Of a DNA stretch of 64,000 nucleotides, positions 1 through 10,700 are shown in pieces. The DNA comes from Pedobacter heparinus DSM 2366. Its GTDB lineage: Bacteria; Bacteroidota; Bacteroidia; Sphingobacteriales; Sphingobacteriaceae. How positions within the stretch are numbered: position 1 is the first letter of the stretch; the number at the start of each line of letters is the position of its first letter. The translations under genes and the position numbers were made by a program. The notes below the pieces were generated by a model. The model was given only the letters and a program-made list of their open reading frames with translations, had not been told where the DNA came from and ran no database searches. The stretch spans positions 4,836,001 through 4,900,000 of the forward strand of contig NC_013061.1 of NCBI RefSeq assembly GCF_000023825.1, read 5' to 3'.

Positions 1-620
1 TCAACACTGCTCGGTCGATGCAGCGCATAAAACTTACCATTGATCTTTTCTTCAAAAATGGCACAGTCCTTATTGTGCGGTGGAATGATCATTCCTTCGG
101 AAACAAAAGTTTTCCAGTCCTTGGTCTTACGCAGGCCAACCCCTACACCCTGCCCGGAAACAGCGGTATAAGTCAGGTAATACATCCCCTCAATCAATGC
201 TACCCTGCAATCCTCTACCCCAAAAGCTTCCTGTAAAGTCTCCCCCTGCAAAAGGGGATAGCCTTCCGGCTCATAAAAATGAACACCATCGTCACTGCAA
301 AGCAGGCGTAAATGCGATAGGGTGGTCAGGTAATCCTGCCCTTTATACCTGATGACCCGCGGGTCATCCGCATTCAGGTACGGATCACCCGACGCGATCT
401 CAATAATTTCAATCCCCCCTCCTTTCAGTACCGGAAAAGAAATAAAACCCTCCTGTTGTTTCGGTCTCTCCGCCACACGTACCAGCAACCAGGTTTTGCC
501 TTCAAAAGTAAAAACACCGGGGTTCAGCAGACAGGTGATCTCCAGTCCAGGCCTGCTTGGCTTCAATTCTTTTGGCGATAATAAAGGGTTTTGTATAAAT
601 CTTTGCGCTTGATCTTTCAT
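1..620 (-). CDS. GH130 family beta-mannoside phosphorylase or hydrolase, C-terminus outside window
   Basis: The first 206 residues are present; the gene runs off the left edge. Translation from the ATG at 620 gives the early GH130 pattern: LLNPGVFTFEGKTWLLVRVAERP around residues 30-52, then DDPRVI, later EDCRVALIEGMYYLTYTA and KDCAIFEEKINGKF. Known GH130 enzymes are five-bladed propellers that phosphorolyse or hydrolyse beta-mannosides such as Man-beta-1,4-GlcNAc or mannobiose. No signal peptide is visible, so it is probably cytoplasmic and acts on an imported disaccharide. It starts 15 bases after the SusD stop and so belongs to the same transcript. The mannoside preference is inferred from family only; phosphorylase and hydrolase cannot be told apart here. 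Confidence 0.85.
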   Translation of the reverse strand, partial: MKDQAQRFIQNPLLSPKELKPSRPGLEITCLLNPGVFTFEGKTWLLVRVAERPKQQEGFISFPVLKGGGIEIIEIASGDPYLNADDPRVIRYKGQDYLTTLSHLRLLCSDDGVHFYEPEGYPLLQGETLQEAFGVEDCRVALIEGMYYLTYTAVSGQGVGVGLRKTKDWKTFVSEGMIIPPHNKDCAIFEEKINGKFYALHRPSSV

Positions 621-634
621 ATATTACTTCTCTT

Positions 635-2122
635 TTAATAATCTGGATTCTGAACAATAGTTCCTCCCGATTTATCCACCTCTCCCTGAGGGATTGGATA
701 TACATAATTGCGGTCCTGGAAGTTTACACCTACGGATTTCAAAAAGTCTTTTGCCATGCCCCACCTTTTCAGGTCATTAAATCTCTGCGATTCAAAGCCC
801 AGCTCTACCCTGCGCTCTTTTACCAGCCAGTCTTTAATCTGTGCTTTATCTGTCGAAGCTACATTTCTGTCAGGTAGCGTGCCAGCAGGGGGTAAACTGC
901 CATTCGCAGCTACACTGGTCCTTGCCCGGGCCCTGATGCTATTGATCACTCCTATGGCCGCAGGATAAGAAGCTGTCTCCAGCAAAGCCTCTGCCTTCCA
1001 AAGTAAAACATCGGCCCATCTGATGTATATTTTATTACTGGCCGCATCCTCATTCCCTTTATTGCCATCGTTTAAGGCCCCGAATACTTTGTATACACTC
1101 TGACTTTGCACATTTACAGTATAACCCAACCGCGGGTCATTGGCCTCAAAAGCATTGATAAAATTGGTGGTAGGCGCAATAAATCCCCAGCCGGCCAGGG
1201 CACACAGGCCGTTGCCCATGGGTGGGGTTTTGGCCGACTGGTGGTCGTAGGCAAAAATCACCTCATTATCGGCAAATTCCTTTGCCATGTCAAAACTATC
1301 GAAGTAATTGCTGTTCAAACTGTAAAACCTTAAAGTCTCCAGCTCTGTAATGCTGCTCAGCACATCCGTCCATCTTTTATTATAAAGCGCCACTTTAGCT
1401 TGTAAAGCAATTACCGCCCCTTTAGAGGCCCGCCATTTCTCCACATTATCAATGTATTTGGTAGCCGGAAGCAAAGGCTTGGCTAAGGCAAGGTCGGCAC
1501 TGATCTGTGCCCACACTTGTTCTTTTGGCACCCGTTTGGCAACTTCATAAGCTTCCGAAAAATCTTTAAGTGGTTTTAACAACAATGGCACATCCCCAAA
1601 ATTGTTTACCAGGTCAAAATAATAGAATGCCCTTAAAAAATAAACCTCACCCAGCAATCTGTTTTTCAGCGTTTCGTCTATCCCGATTTTTGCAACCACC
1701 ACCGGGTCGGTCAAATAATTGATAGACCTGTTGCAGCGCGAAATCCCTTCAAAGTCGTAACTCCACTGGCCATTAAAACCACCATTCGATGCAGTAAAAT
1801 TAAATTTAGAGAACTGGTCCATCCAGGCCTGGTCGCCATCAGGGTTCCATTTTTTCTGCATATCGCCCGATGCAATGTCCTGTAAAATAAAGTCATTTCT
1901 CAAAACGGTACCATCATCCCAGCCCCACTGACCAATGATGTTCAGCGTGCTGGACAGTAAGCGATAGGATGAGGTTACGGATGACACCACAATATTGAGT
2001 TTAGGATCTGTCTCATCCTGGTTAGAAGTAATCAGGCCTATAGGGGCTTTATCTAATTCCTTTTTGCAGCTTACTCCGGCAACCATCACCAGAACTGCAA
2101 GTATTTTATATATCGATTTCAT
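635..2122 (-). CDS. SusD/RagB family glycan-binding outer-membrane lipoprotein
   Basis: 495 residues, a normal SusD length. The N-terminus is a lipoprotein signal with the acylated cysteine at position 19 (AGVSCKK). The remainder has the SusD layout: a TPR-like half containing LLGEVYFLRAFYYFDLVNNFGDVPL, and a C-terminal half with WLVKERRVELGFESQRFNDLKRWG, the usual SusD signature near the C-terminus. SusD proteins cap the SusC barrel and capture oligosaccharide at the cell surface. It lies 22 bases after the SusC gene and before the GH130 gene, within the same polysaccharide utilisation locus. The exact glycan cannot be read from the sequence. Confidence 0.95.
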   Translation of the reverse strand: MKSIYKILAVLVMVAGVSCKKELDKAPIGLITSNQDETDPKLNIVVSSVTSSYRLLSSTLNIIGQWGWDDGTVLRNDFILQDIASGDMQKKWNPDGDQAWMDQFSKFNFTASNGGFNGQWSYDFEGISRCNRSINYLTDPVVVAKIGIDETLKNRLLGEVYFLRAFYYFDLVNNFGDVPLLLKPLKDFSEAYEVAKRVPKEQVWAQISADLALAKPLLPATKYIDNVEKWRASKGAVIALQAKVALYNKRWTDVLSSITELETLRFYSLNSNYFDSFDMAKEFADNEVIFAYDHQSAKTPPMGNGLCALAGWGFIAPTTNFINAFEANDPRLGYTVNVQSQSVYKVFGALNDGNKGNEDAASNKIYIRWADVLLWKAEALLETASYPAAIGVINSIRARARTSVAANGSLPPAGTLPDRNVASTDKAQIKDWLVKERRVELGFESQRFNDLKRWGMAKDFLKSVGVNFQDRNYVYPIPQGEVDKSGGTIVQNPDY

Positions 2123-2144
2123 AATTATAGTTTAAAATGCAGGG

Positions 2145-5100
2145 TTAAAATTTAACGTTTACACCAAACAGAAAGGCTTTGGATTGTGGATAAGTACCCA
2201 TATCTATCACATCTGTTGATTCCGGGTCCAGCCCTGTATAATTTGTAACCGTAAACAGGTTTTGCGCAGAAACATATAAACGGATATTCTGGACACCCAG
2301 TTTCGTTTTTGTTAACAGCGACTTAAAGGAGTACCCTATTTCCAGGTTTTTTAAGCGCAGGTAAGAAGCGTCTTCCACAAAAATACTGGATGTTTTACTG
2401 CTACCATTGTCAGTAAAGGTAGACCGCGGTATGCTGTTACTGGTTCCTTCACCGTGCCAGCTGTCCAGCACCCTCACAGAATGGTTAAAAGGCCGGGAAT
2501 CATAATCAATAATCTTTTTCAGGTCGTTATAACGATCTACACCCTGAACGCCCTGGAACAATGCCGAAAGGTCAAAACCCTTGTAACCAGCTGAAAGGTT
2601 TAGTCCGTAAGAAAGTTTAGGGTTTGGGTTCCCGATATAATCCCGGTCTGAATCGTTGATCACCCCATCCCCGTTAAGGTCTTTAAACCTAATGTCACCT
2701 GGAAGTTCGGAAGGGTTGAGCGTACCCGATAAATGACTGTTTATTTCAGCCTGGTTCTGATAAATACCTTCCATTACAAAACCAAACAGAGAATTGATCG
2801 GATGACCGGGTTCTGTCTTGGTTACCTGTCCTATCATGTTGGGCAGATTCGGGTGTAGCTTTACCACCTGGTTTTTCAATGTACCAATGTTTCCGTTCAC
2901 ACCATATTTAAACACGCCATCGTTGTTGCGGTAACTTAAAGAAACCTCAAGTCCCGAGTTTTTCACTTCTGCAGCGTTCACAATAGTAGGTTGTACGTCT
3001 CCCACTAAGTGTGGTAAAGAAAGGGGCAGCAAAATTCCGCTTGTTTTCTTTTTAAAATAATCAACACTTAAATAAATTTTGTTTTGGAGCATCCCCATGT
3101 CCAAACCAATATTGGTTTGGGTGGTACTCTCCCATTTCAGGTCTGGATTACCATAACGAAGCAGTTTTGTCTCATCCCCTACCTTGGTATATAGTGTTAA
3201 ATAAGTATAATTCCCGATGTTCTGATTTCCGAGCGTACCTACACTTGCCCTTAATTTCAAATCAGAGATCCAGCGCACATCTTTCATGAAATCCTCTTGC
3301 GAAATTTTCCAGCCCGCAGATACAGAGGGGAAATAACCCCAGTGGTTATTGGGTCCAAATCTCGACGAAGCATCTGCTCTGAAATTACCCGTGATCATAT
3401 ATTTGGAATCATATACGTAGGTAGCAGAGCTAAATAAAGAAAACAAAGTCCATTCTGCACCATTTCCTCCATTCCACAAATTGGTCAAAGTATTACCGTA
3501 ATCAATAAACTGAAATTCCGGAGCGGTATAATCAAACCTGTTCCTCGTTGCACCAATAGATGATGAGTAATTGGTGATGTACTCACTTCCCACCATGGCA
3601 TTGATCAGGTGCTTCCCGATCGTTTTTTCATAATTCAGGGTATTGTTCCAGGTAATGGTACTTTCCTGGCCACGGTCCTCATTTAAAGAATTTGGCCTGT
3701 TTTTCCTGCCCAAACCTTTATCTTCCGCAGCACCGCCGCCATCATCATCACCAAAGTTCTGGTTAAAGGCTTTATTGTGGGTAAAATTAAGGTCAAGGCC
3801 CACATTGGTCCTGAATTTTAGCTCCTTGTTGCTAAGCAGTGCATATTCTGCATATACATTTCCAAAGGTCTTAAACAACGACCTTTTGTCGTTGGTAAAA
3901 TAAGCAAGGGCTATAGGATTACTGCTGTACTCATATCTGCTCTGGTAAGTGCCATCGACTTTATAAAAAGGTAAATCGGTAAAAGGGTCAGCAGCAGAAT
4001 AAGTAGGGTCACTCGGATCTTTGTATACTGGGATTACCGGCGGGCGGATAAATGCATGGCGGATCACACCGGGTTCATCTCCTTTAGACGACATTTTATC
4101 CTGTTTGGCGTAAGAAAGCTGAAGGTTAGCCCCAACAGTAAAACGGTCCGACAGATTACCGGTAACATTGGTACGGAAATTAACCCGCTGATATTTATCG
4201 TTTTTATAAACCACAATCCCATCCTGCCCATAATAGGCTCCTGAAATTAAATATTTGATCTTCTCACTTCCCCCACTTGCGCTCAGCTGTACATTTTGCG
4301 AACGGCCGGTCTCAAACAATTCGTCCAGCCAATTGGTGTTGGCCAGATCAGTCCGGTTTTTATCTGCTGTGTAGGGATTGGTACCAGCATATCCGGAATT
4401 GTTCCAGGACTCTTCCATTTTATTCATGTACTGGGTGGTATTTAACATTTTAGGCAAATTGGCTACCTTTTGAATGCCATTATAGTAGTTGATGTCAATG
4501 GTAGATAATCCCGCACTGCCCATTTTGGTAGTGATCACAATTACCCCGGCCGAAGCCCTTGAGCCATAAATTGCAGCCGCAGAAGCATCCTTCAGTACAG
4601 TTACCGATTGCATATCGGCCGGATTCAGAAAGGAAATATCCTGAGTCGGGTTGCCGTCAACGATAAAAAGCGGACTGTTATCTCCAAATGTACCCTGGCC
4701 ACGGATCAGGATGCTGATCGGGTCGCCCGGCGCTCCGGTGCTTTGGGTAATCTGTACCCCGGCAACTTGTCCCTGTAACACCTGGGCCACATCCGCAACC
4801 CTCCTGTCTTCCAGGTCGGGCATGTGCACTGAAGTTACAGCACCCGTCAGGTTTGATTTTTTCTGTGAAGTATAGCCCAGCACCACCACTTCATTCAGCG
4901 ATTCATTGTTCTCTTTCAGTGTAACATTCACACTTGAACTTCCATTTACAGGGATCGTCTGCTTTAAAAAGCCAACATAATTAAACGTAAGTGTTTGGGC
5001 TGCCCCCTCTTTTAGGCTCAGTGTATACCGGCCCTGTTGGTCAGTTACCGTTCCGTTCTGGGTGTTTTCCTGGACCACACTTACGCCAGGTAAACCTATT

Positions 5101-5207
5101 CCACTTGCATCCCTAACCGTTCCGGAAACCTTGGTTTGGGCATAAAGCTTTTGGCCTGAAAATGCTATGATCAGCAAAATGAGCCATACATGGTAAATTT
5201 TTTTCAT
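2145..5207 (-). CDS. SusC/RagA family TonB-dependent outer-membrane transporter
   Basis: 1020 residues. A signal peptide ends near residue 24 (KLYAQ). It is followed by a carboxypeptidase-regulatory-like beta-sandwich (about 26-112), a TonB-box-like NEVVVLGYTSQKK, a plug domain with VLKDASAAAIYGSRASAGVI, and a barrel that ends in the typical aromatic-rich strand (FLFGVNVKF). It imports glycan fragments using TonB energy, together with the adjacent SusD. There is no STN domain, so it is not expected to signal to an anti-sigma factor; the hybrid two-component regulator upstream fits this. Its ATG overlaps the stop of the upstream glycosidase by four bases (ATGA), which suggests translational coupling. 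Confidence 0.96.
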   Translation of the reverse strand: MKKIYHVWLILLIIAFSGQKLYAQTKVSGTVRDASGIGLPGVSVVQENTQNGTVTDQQGRYTLSLKEGAAQTLTFNYVGFLKQTIPVNGSSSVNVTLKENNESLNEVVVLGYTSQKKSNLTGAVTSVHMPDLEDRRVADVAQVLQGQVAGVQITQSTGAPGDPISILIRGQGTFGDNSPLFIVDGNPTQDISFLNPADMQSVTVLKDASAAAIYGSRASAGVIVITTKMGSAGLSTIDINYYNGIQKVANLPKMLNTTQYMNKMEESWNNSGYAGTNPYTADKNRTDLANTNWLDELFETGRSQNVQLSASGGSEKIKYLISGAYYGQDGIVVYKNDKYQRVNFRTNVTGNLSDRFTVGANLQLSYAKQDKMSSKGDEPGVIRHAFIRPPVIPVYKDPSDPTYSAADPFTDLPFYKVDGTYQSRYEYSSNPIALAYFTNDKRSLFKTFGNVYAEYALLSNKELKFRTNVGLDLNFTHNKAFNQNFGDDDGGGAAEDKGLGRKNRPNSLNEDRGQESTITWNNTLNYEKTIGKHLINAMVGSEYITNYSSSIGATRNRFDYTAPEFQFIDYGNTLTNLWNGGNGAEWTLFSLFSSATYVYDSKYMITGNFRADASSRFGPNNHWGYFPSVSAGWKISQEDFMKDVRWISDLKLRASVGTLGNQNIGNYTYLTLYTKVGDETKLLRYGNPDLKWESTTQTNIGLDMGMLQNKIYLSVDYFKKKTSGILLPLSLPHLVGDVQPTIVNAAEVKNSGLEVSLSYRNNDGVFKYGVNGNIGTLKNQVVKLHPNLPNMIGQVTKTEPGHPINSLFGFVMEGIYQNQAEINSHLSGTLNPSELPGDIRFKDLNGDGVINDSDRDYIGNPNPKLSYGLNLSAGYKGFDLSALFQGVQGVDRYNDLKKIIDYDSRPFNHSVRVLDSWHGEGTSNSIPRSTFTDNGSSKTSSIFVEDASYLRLKNLEIGYSFKSLLTKTKLGVQNIRLYVSAQNLFTVTNYTGLDPESTDVIDMGTYPQSKAFLFGVNVKF

Positions 5208-7711
5208 TTGGTTAGTTTTTGATAAAAGTTTAATTCATTAAAATCCGGATCCATATCCGGCGTTCTTAATCCTGCAACCTCATTGGCCATCAGGATAAAT
5301 ACATTCCAGCACAACCCTTTTGTAGAGGGCCACCAGGAATCGGTAGTAGTCCATTTTGTAGGAATAAATTCTTTACTGAAAGGCCAGTCAGGATGTAGGT
5401 TGATCTCCGCCCATACCCGGTTTTCCATCAGTTTGGATGCTTTTTTCCAGCCATGCTTTAAGCCCGTAACATAAGCGCAATATTCTGCCCGCAGCCAGCT
5501 GCCGCCGTTATAATAAAAACCATCGCTTTTGCCATCGGCATAATTGGCTGCTCCAAATGCAGCAAAGGGCTGATAATCGGCACTGAGATAAGCATATCCT
5601 GGCTCAGTTTTCATTAACCTTACGCAGATTGGTGCCGTAGTGCCGTATTCGGGATGCGGTGCACCGGCATTTTTATTCAGCACAGGTATCTGCTCAAGGT
5701 GACTGGTCACCATTTCATCTGTAAGTAAGGGGCGGTTAAACAGCCACAAAGAATAAAATTCGGGCTCCAGATCAGTCAGACTAATGATATCCGGAAAATC
5801 ACGGTCAAAAAGCAGATGCTTTCTTTTCGGGTCATAGAACTTCCTGTATTCGGCTTCAGCTTTCTGTATATAGGCTTCTTCCACGGGGTATCCCAGTTCT
5901 TTGATGGTTCTTAATGCAATGGCCAGCATGCCCTGGTTTACCGCTAGTCGGTCGGTTTTAGGCTGATAATCTACAATATCAACCTGGCTCATGGAAAAAT
6001 GCGAACGGCATATCCCATCTTTACCGGCATCGAACTCATTGCGCACATAATCTACTGCTTTTTTGATTTTTTCTTCTGGCAATACAACATTAAACCTTCT
6101 TTTGTTCAGCATTGCCCAGATCAGCCATTCTATAGTAGCCTCATTGTCCTTCGCCTCTACCGAACCCATATAGGGGGTAATGATGGTGCCAATGCCACCT
6201 TTAGGGGTTTGCGTATTGGCCCACTGTTTCCAGATACCCAGGTTCAGCTCCTTGTTATAGGTAGCTACGGCAGCGAAAAAAGAATCCCGGTTATACATAT
6301 CCGGCGAATAATTCATATTGGGTACGTTAAAAGGTTTAAAGTCATTTACTCCATTTATCCAGGTCAGCATATTTAAATTGCCATACAGCATTTTCTCTAG
6401 CTGAGAACCCCTGAACCCCATACCCTCCGAAAGCCGGGTTTGTGATGAGATCATAAATTCATGGTGGTCCTTCCAGGGTTCAGCGAATATATAGCTGGTC
6501 TTTTCCACGGCCTCTCCCATAACCAGGATGTTATAAGGTTCCGCTGCCGGTTCATGTTTCACAATCTGCAGGTCCTTAAGCTGTAGCTGGCAGGTCTTAT
6601 TCGCCTGGGTACCTATAAAAAGCGACACGCTGTCTTTTTGAATATACGGCAGCATAATACTGCCTTTAAACAAGGTCCACTCTTTTTCCTTAACCTGAAA
6701 ATTGTCAATGTACTTCAGGCCGTTTTCAAGCTCTTCGGTTTTCTTTCCATGCTTTATCCTGAATAACTTTAAGGCCAATGGGGCAGTTCCTTTACATAAA
6801 AAAGAAATGGTATATATCTGCTGGCCCTTTAATGGTGCAATCATGGTTATACCGCTGCGTGGCGAGGGCTTACAATCCATTGTAATCAGGCTACCCGTTT
6901 TTTTAAATGCCAGTTCCCCTTCTTTTTCCCAGGTATCAGGCAGCTTAACTGCACTTTCTTTTCCTGCATCCAGGTTATACATTTCACCAAATGTCATTTG
7001 CAGAAAGTCTATACCCCTGGACTGCTCATCTGCAGTAGCAACAGCCATCAATTCCGGGTCAGGCAATTTGCGCATGCCCACAAAACCACCACCGCGACCG
7101 TTAAACCGGCGCCTTGTAGTGCGCGTATATTGGTTTTTATAGCCCGCATCTGTTAAAATGCCAACCACAGTATGGTTTTCATTAACATAGCCTATGGAAG
7201 GAAACATTTCATGTGCAAAACCACCCGGAAAGTTATCATGTTCAAAGCTTACATACTTTGTTGGTTTCTCTGCAGGTACAAACCGCTCCTTTAAAGTATA
7301 ATACAGCTGTGGCATTCCCGGCTGATATAAACGGATTGTTTTTTTAATCAGGTGATCACTGATTACCTTATAAGTGACCTGTACAGAAAGGTTCAGGTCG
7401 AACTCGGGGATATAGCTTTCCCTGCTCAGCGTAATCGTACTGTCGTTGCCCGCCGTCCAATGCTTTCCTGTCCAGCCTGCCATTAAGGTTTGTTCACTCA
7501 GGTCGGTATTGGCCATCAGCAGCGAAAACTCTGCTTCATTGGCCAACAACTGCCGGTCTCCGTCATACAACCCTACCTTAAAGCCTTTAACCGTATCACC
7601 CAATGCTTTAATCCTCAGTTTTTGTCCGTATACAGTAAGCGTTCCTGTATAGCAAATAAGAAGGGTAAGCATAAAGCTTAACTGAAAACGGAACAATAGC
7701 TTATGGTTCAT
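5204..7711 (-). CDS. putative secreted six-hairpin glycosidase with an embedded carbohydrate-binding-like domain
   Basis: 835 residues from the ATG at 7711. A longer open frame reaches 7849, but it would overlap the upstream regulator gene and the promoter and put 46 residues before a good signal peptide (ending TVYGQ). The N-terminal third is beta-rich. Residues about 265-385 look like a jelly-roll carbohydrate-binding module (ITMIAPLKGQQIYTISFLCKG, SVSLFIG). The C-terminal half (about 390-835) is helical and looks like an (alpha/alpha)6 glycosidase: MYNRDSFFAAVATYNKELN, GGIGTIITPYMGS, YYNGGSWLRAEYCAYVTG. I could not assign a CAZy family or catalytic acids. It is the first gene after the regulator, behind the promoter at 7733-7760, and is translationally coupled to susC. 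It is probably a periplasmic or surface enzyme acting on the same glycan. Confidence 0.75.
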   Translation of the reverse strand: MNHKLLFRFQLSFMLTLLICYTGTLTVYGQKLRIKALGDTVKGFKVGLYDGDRQLLANEAEFSLLMANTDLSEQTLMAGWTGKHWTAGNDSTITLSRESYIPEFDLNLSVQVTYKVISDHLIKKTIRLYQPGMPQLYYTLKERFVPAEKPTKYVSFEHDNFPGGFAHEMFPSIGYVNENHTVVGILTDAGYKNQYTRTTRRRFNGRGGGFVGMRKLPDPELMAVATADEQSRGIDFLQMTFGEMYNLDAGKESAVKLPDTWEKEGELAFKKTGSLITMDCKPSPRSGITMIAPLKGQQIYTISFLCKGTAPLALKLFRIKHGKKTEELENGLKYIDNFQVKEKEWTLFKGSIMLPYIQKDSVSLFIGTQANKTCQLQLKDLQIVKHEPAAEPYNILVMGEAVEKTSYIFAEPWKDHHEFMISSQTRLSEGMGFRGSQLEKMLYGNLNMLTWINGVNDFKPFNVPNMNYSPDMYNRDSFFAAVATYNKELNLGIWKQWANTQTPKGGIGTIITPYMGSVEAKDNEATIEWLIWAMLNKRRFNVVLPEEKIKKAVDYVRNEFDAGKDGICRSHFSMSQVDIVDYQPKTDRLAVNQGMLAIALRTIKELGYPVEEAYIQKAEAEYRKFYDPKRKHLLFDRDFPDIISLTDLEPEFYSLWLFNRPLLTDEMVTSHLEQIPVLNKNAGAPHPEYGTTAPICVRLMKTEPGYAYLSADYQPFAAFGAANYADGKSDGFYYNGGSWLRAEYCAYVTGLKHGWKKASKLMENRVWAEINLHPDWPFSKEFIPTKWTTTDSWWPSTKGLCWNVFILMANEVAGLRTPDMDPDFNELNFYQKLTK

Positions 7712-7732
7712 CGATGATATATTTGGTGATAA

Positions 7733-7760
7733 CAAATTTATATCGAAAGGCTTGCCACAA
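7733..7760 (-). promoter_or_regulatory. Bacteroidota-type promoter for the first polysaccharide utilisation locus
   Basis: On the minus strand TAAATTTG (7740-7733) matches the -7 consensus TAnnTTTG, and TTG (7760-7758) lies 17 bases upstream as a -33 element. The spacer is slightly shorter than the usual 19-20, as expected of an activated promoter. Transcription would start near 7726, about 15 bases before the glycosidase ATG. The direct repeats at 7762-7798 lie immediately upstream. Confidence 0.55.
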
Positions 7761-7761
7761 G

Positions 7762-7798
7762 GTGCACTATAATTACATTTTAGTTCACTATAGTTACA
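7762..7798 (-). promoter_or_regulatory. candidate operator: two 16-bp direct repeats, 21-bp period
   Basis: On the plus strand GTGCACTATAATTACA (7762-7777) and GTTCACTATAGTTACA (7783-7798) agree at 14 of 16 positions and start 21 bases apart, two helical turns, so both face the same side of DNA. They lie directly upstream of the -33 element, the usual place for an AraC-type activator. The second copy overlaps the stop codon of the regulator gene (7794-7796). Binding by the adjacent hybrid two-component regulator is inferred. Confidence 0.6.
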
Positions 7799-10700
7799 AA
7801 GAAGGGGTGTTTTCAGCATATTGCTGCTGCCTGTACTCATTTGGGGCACAACGGTAAATCTTTTTAAACTCCCTGAAGAAGTAAGATTTGTTGTTAAATC
7901 CGGTACGGTAAAATATCTCAGAAACCGTATACTGTGATGCGATCAGCATGTCTGCCGCATGTTTCAGCCTTATCCTTTTGATAAATTCGGCAGGGGTCAT
8001 GCCTGCCAGCGATTTGAGCCTTCTGTACAACTGCATTTTGCTGATCGAAAGTGCATTCTCCAGTGTAGCGGCATTTAGTTCGGGTTCGTTTAAATTATTT
8101 TCAATCACCTTCAACAATCCTTCCAGAAATTTCTTATCCGTTTCTGCAATATCTGCATCCATAAACTGATTGGTAATGTGCTGGTCCTTGATCAGGCTTT
8201 CCATCCGCGCCTGATCGTCCAGGAGCTTCCGGATCCTCACAAGCAGATAATTGATCTGGAATGGTTTTGGAATGTAGGCATCGGCACCAAGCTCATAACC
8301 TTCGGCCTTATTGTCTTCAGAACCCCTCGCCGATAAAATTACAAAGGGGATCTGTGCCATAGCAGGCGTTTGCTTAACCGTACGGCACAATTCCAGTCCG
8401 TTCATATCAGGCATCATCACATCGCTGATGATCAGGTCCGGAAGTGTTTTATATAAAAAGGCAAGCGCCTCCACACCCGTACCCGCTTCATAAACCACAT
8501 ATTGTTCTTTCAGTACATTACGGATCAGATAACGCAGTTCCGGTTCATCCTCAACCAGTAAAATACTGGGTTTCCCAGCCTGCAGCTCATCAATCAGACT
8601 GTTCTTATTCTCTTCTTCTGCCGAGACCAGCTCCGGTTGTTCATATTCCTGTACCAGCGACAGGTATAAAGAGGATGGCGCTGAAGTAATGACTTTGGCA
8701 TCCTTACCTTCCGATGTAGGGAGCTGCACCTTTACCATAAAATCTATCCAGCCTTCCTGCAAACTTACTTTAATATCTGCATCCATCAGCGTAACCAGCT
8801 CTTTGGTAAAAGCCAGGCCAATACCAGTACTAAACTTTTCCGTTTGCTGTTCATTGCTCACATAAAACTTGTTGAAGATCTGCTCCAGGTGTTCCTGCTT
8901 TAAAGTGCAGCCCGAGTTAGACACACTAACTTCCAGCAACTCAGCTTCCTGATGATAACCGGCCTTAAACACCACAGTTTCCTGAGGGCCCGAATGTTTA
9001 AAGGCATTGGACAGCAGGTTAAACAGAATTTTCTCAAACTTATCCTTATCTATAAATCCTGCAATCCCACTTTGTATGGTCCTCAGGTATTGCTGACTGT
9101 TCTTCCTACTGGCGGGGACAAACAGTTCTGATAAACTTTCCAGCATCTTGCTGATGTCCACATAGTCGTCGTTTCTTTTCAGATAACCTGCTTCAGCTTT
9201 TCTGAATTCCAGCAATTGCTGCACCAGGTAAGTTAACCTTGCCGTATGCTGGTGTACAATAGAAATAAAATAATTGTTTTCCTTATTTTTAAGCAACTCC
9301 GATTTTTTGCTGCGTAAATAGTGTTCTACCGAGCCCATGATCATTGTTAAAGGTGTCTGGATCTCATGTGCAATATTGGTAAAGAAATTCAAGCGCTGCT
9401 GATGTACAGCTTCATCCTTTTGCCTTAAAAGGTGCTCCATCTGCAACTGATACTTCATTTGCAGCTTATTTTTTCGATATAGATGAAAAGCATAGCCTGA
9501 AGCTACAACAATTATAAAATAAGTAAAAAGGGCCGGATAACTCAGCCAGAAATATTGCTCCACCTGCAGTTTGAATACCCCTACACCATCCGTCCAAACC
9601 CCCTCACCATTACTCCACCTTACCCGCATCGTATAATTACCCGGTGGCACATTGTTGTACACAATATTACCAACCCCGCCCGAATAGTTCCAGTTCTTAT
9701 CCAGCCCATCCAGCTTATAGGCAAATTCATTTTTAGCTTCATTTAAAAAACTCATGGGCTTTAAACTCAGCTGAAAGAAATTACTTTTACGCGGCACCGT
9801 ATATTCAGGTATTTCGGCCTGAACAGTATTCAACACCTGCAGGCGGTTTTCATCCAGATTTTTACCACCCAGCTGGATTCCTGAGACCAATAAATTAGGC
9901 TGCAGCTTGTTCCCCGTAATATTTTCAGGGATAAAATAATTGAAGCCATAGATACCGCCAAAATAAAGCTTCCCTGAGGCCGATTTCCAAACTGCGCCAT
10001 CACTAAATTCGTTGCTCTGCAATCCGTCACTTTCCCTGAAACTGGCAATAGCCCCATCAACCGGATTTAACCTGGCCAGACCTTTATTGGTGCTAACCCA
10101 GATATTTCCGGAATTTGCCGCTTCAATAGCATGAATGGTATTGTTTGGCAAACCATCGTTCATGGTAAACTTCTTAAACACGGGGCTGTCCTTTACCGAT
10201 TCTTCTTCACTGAGCATGTTTAACCCATAACTGGTGCCTATCCATAACCTTTTGCGGCTATCTTTATACAGGGAAAGGACATCGTTGTTTGACAGACTGT
10301 TTGGATAGGAAAAGGCCTTAAAGGTTTTAAACCTGCCAGTCCTTTTATCCAGTACACTTAAGCCACCATAACGGCAGGCTATCCATAACCGCTCATCATC
10401 ACCATTGCTTAAAGCATAAATGATATCATTGGCCGGACCGTTTTGTTTGCCCGAAAGATATTGTTTAAAATCACTTACACTTAACATACCTGATGTATTT
10501 CTTGTAAGTTTTAAATGGATCAGCCCGTTTCCACTGGTGCCCAGCCACAAAGAACTGTCCCTATCTTCTAAAATGGCATACACAGAACCAAAAGCCGGCA
10601 ATTCTGCTGTTCCGGCCAGCTCCTGCCATCTGATGACCTTTTTTGCCCGCAGGTCATAAATTCCCAAGCCCTGCCCGTCTGTACCTATATAGATATATGG

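Noticed and set aside
7712..7849. 46-residue N-terminal extension of the six-hairpin glycosidase
   Set aside because: It would place coding sequence over the promoter, the operator repeats and the end of the regulator gene; the ATG at 7711 starts a good signal peptide.
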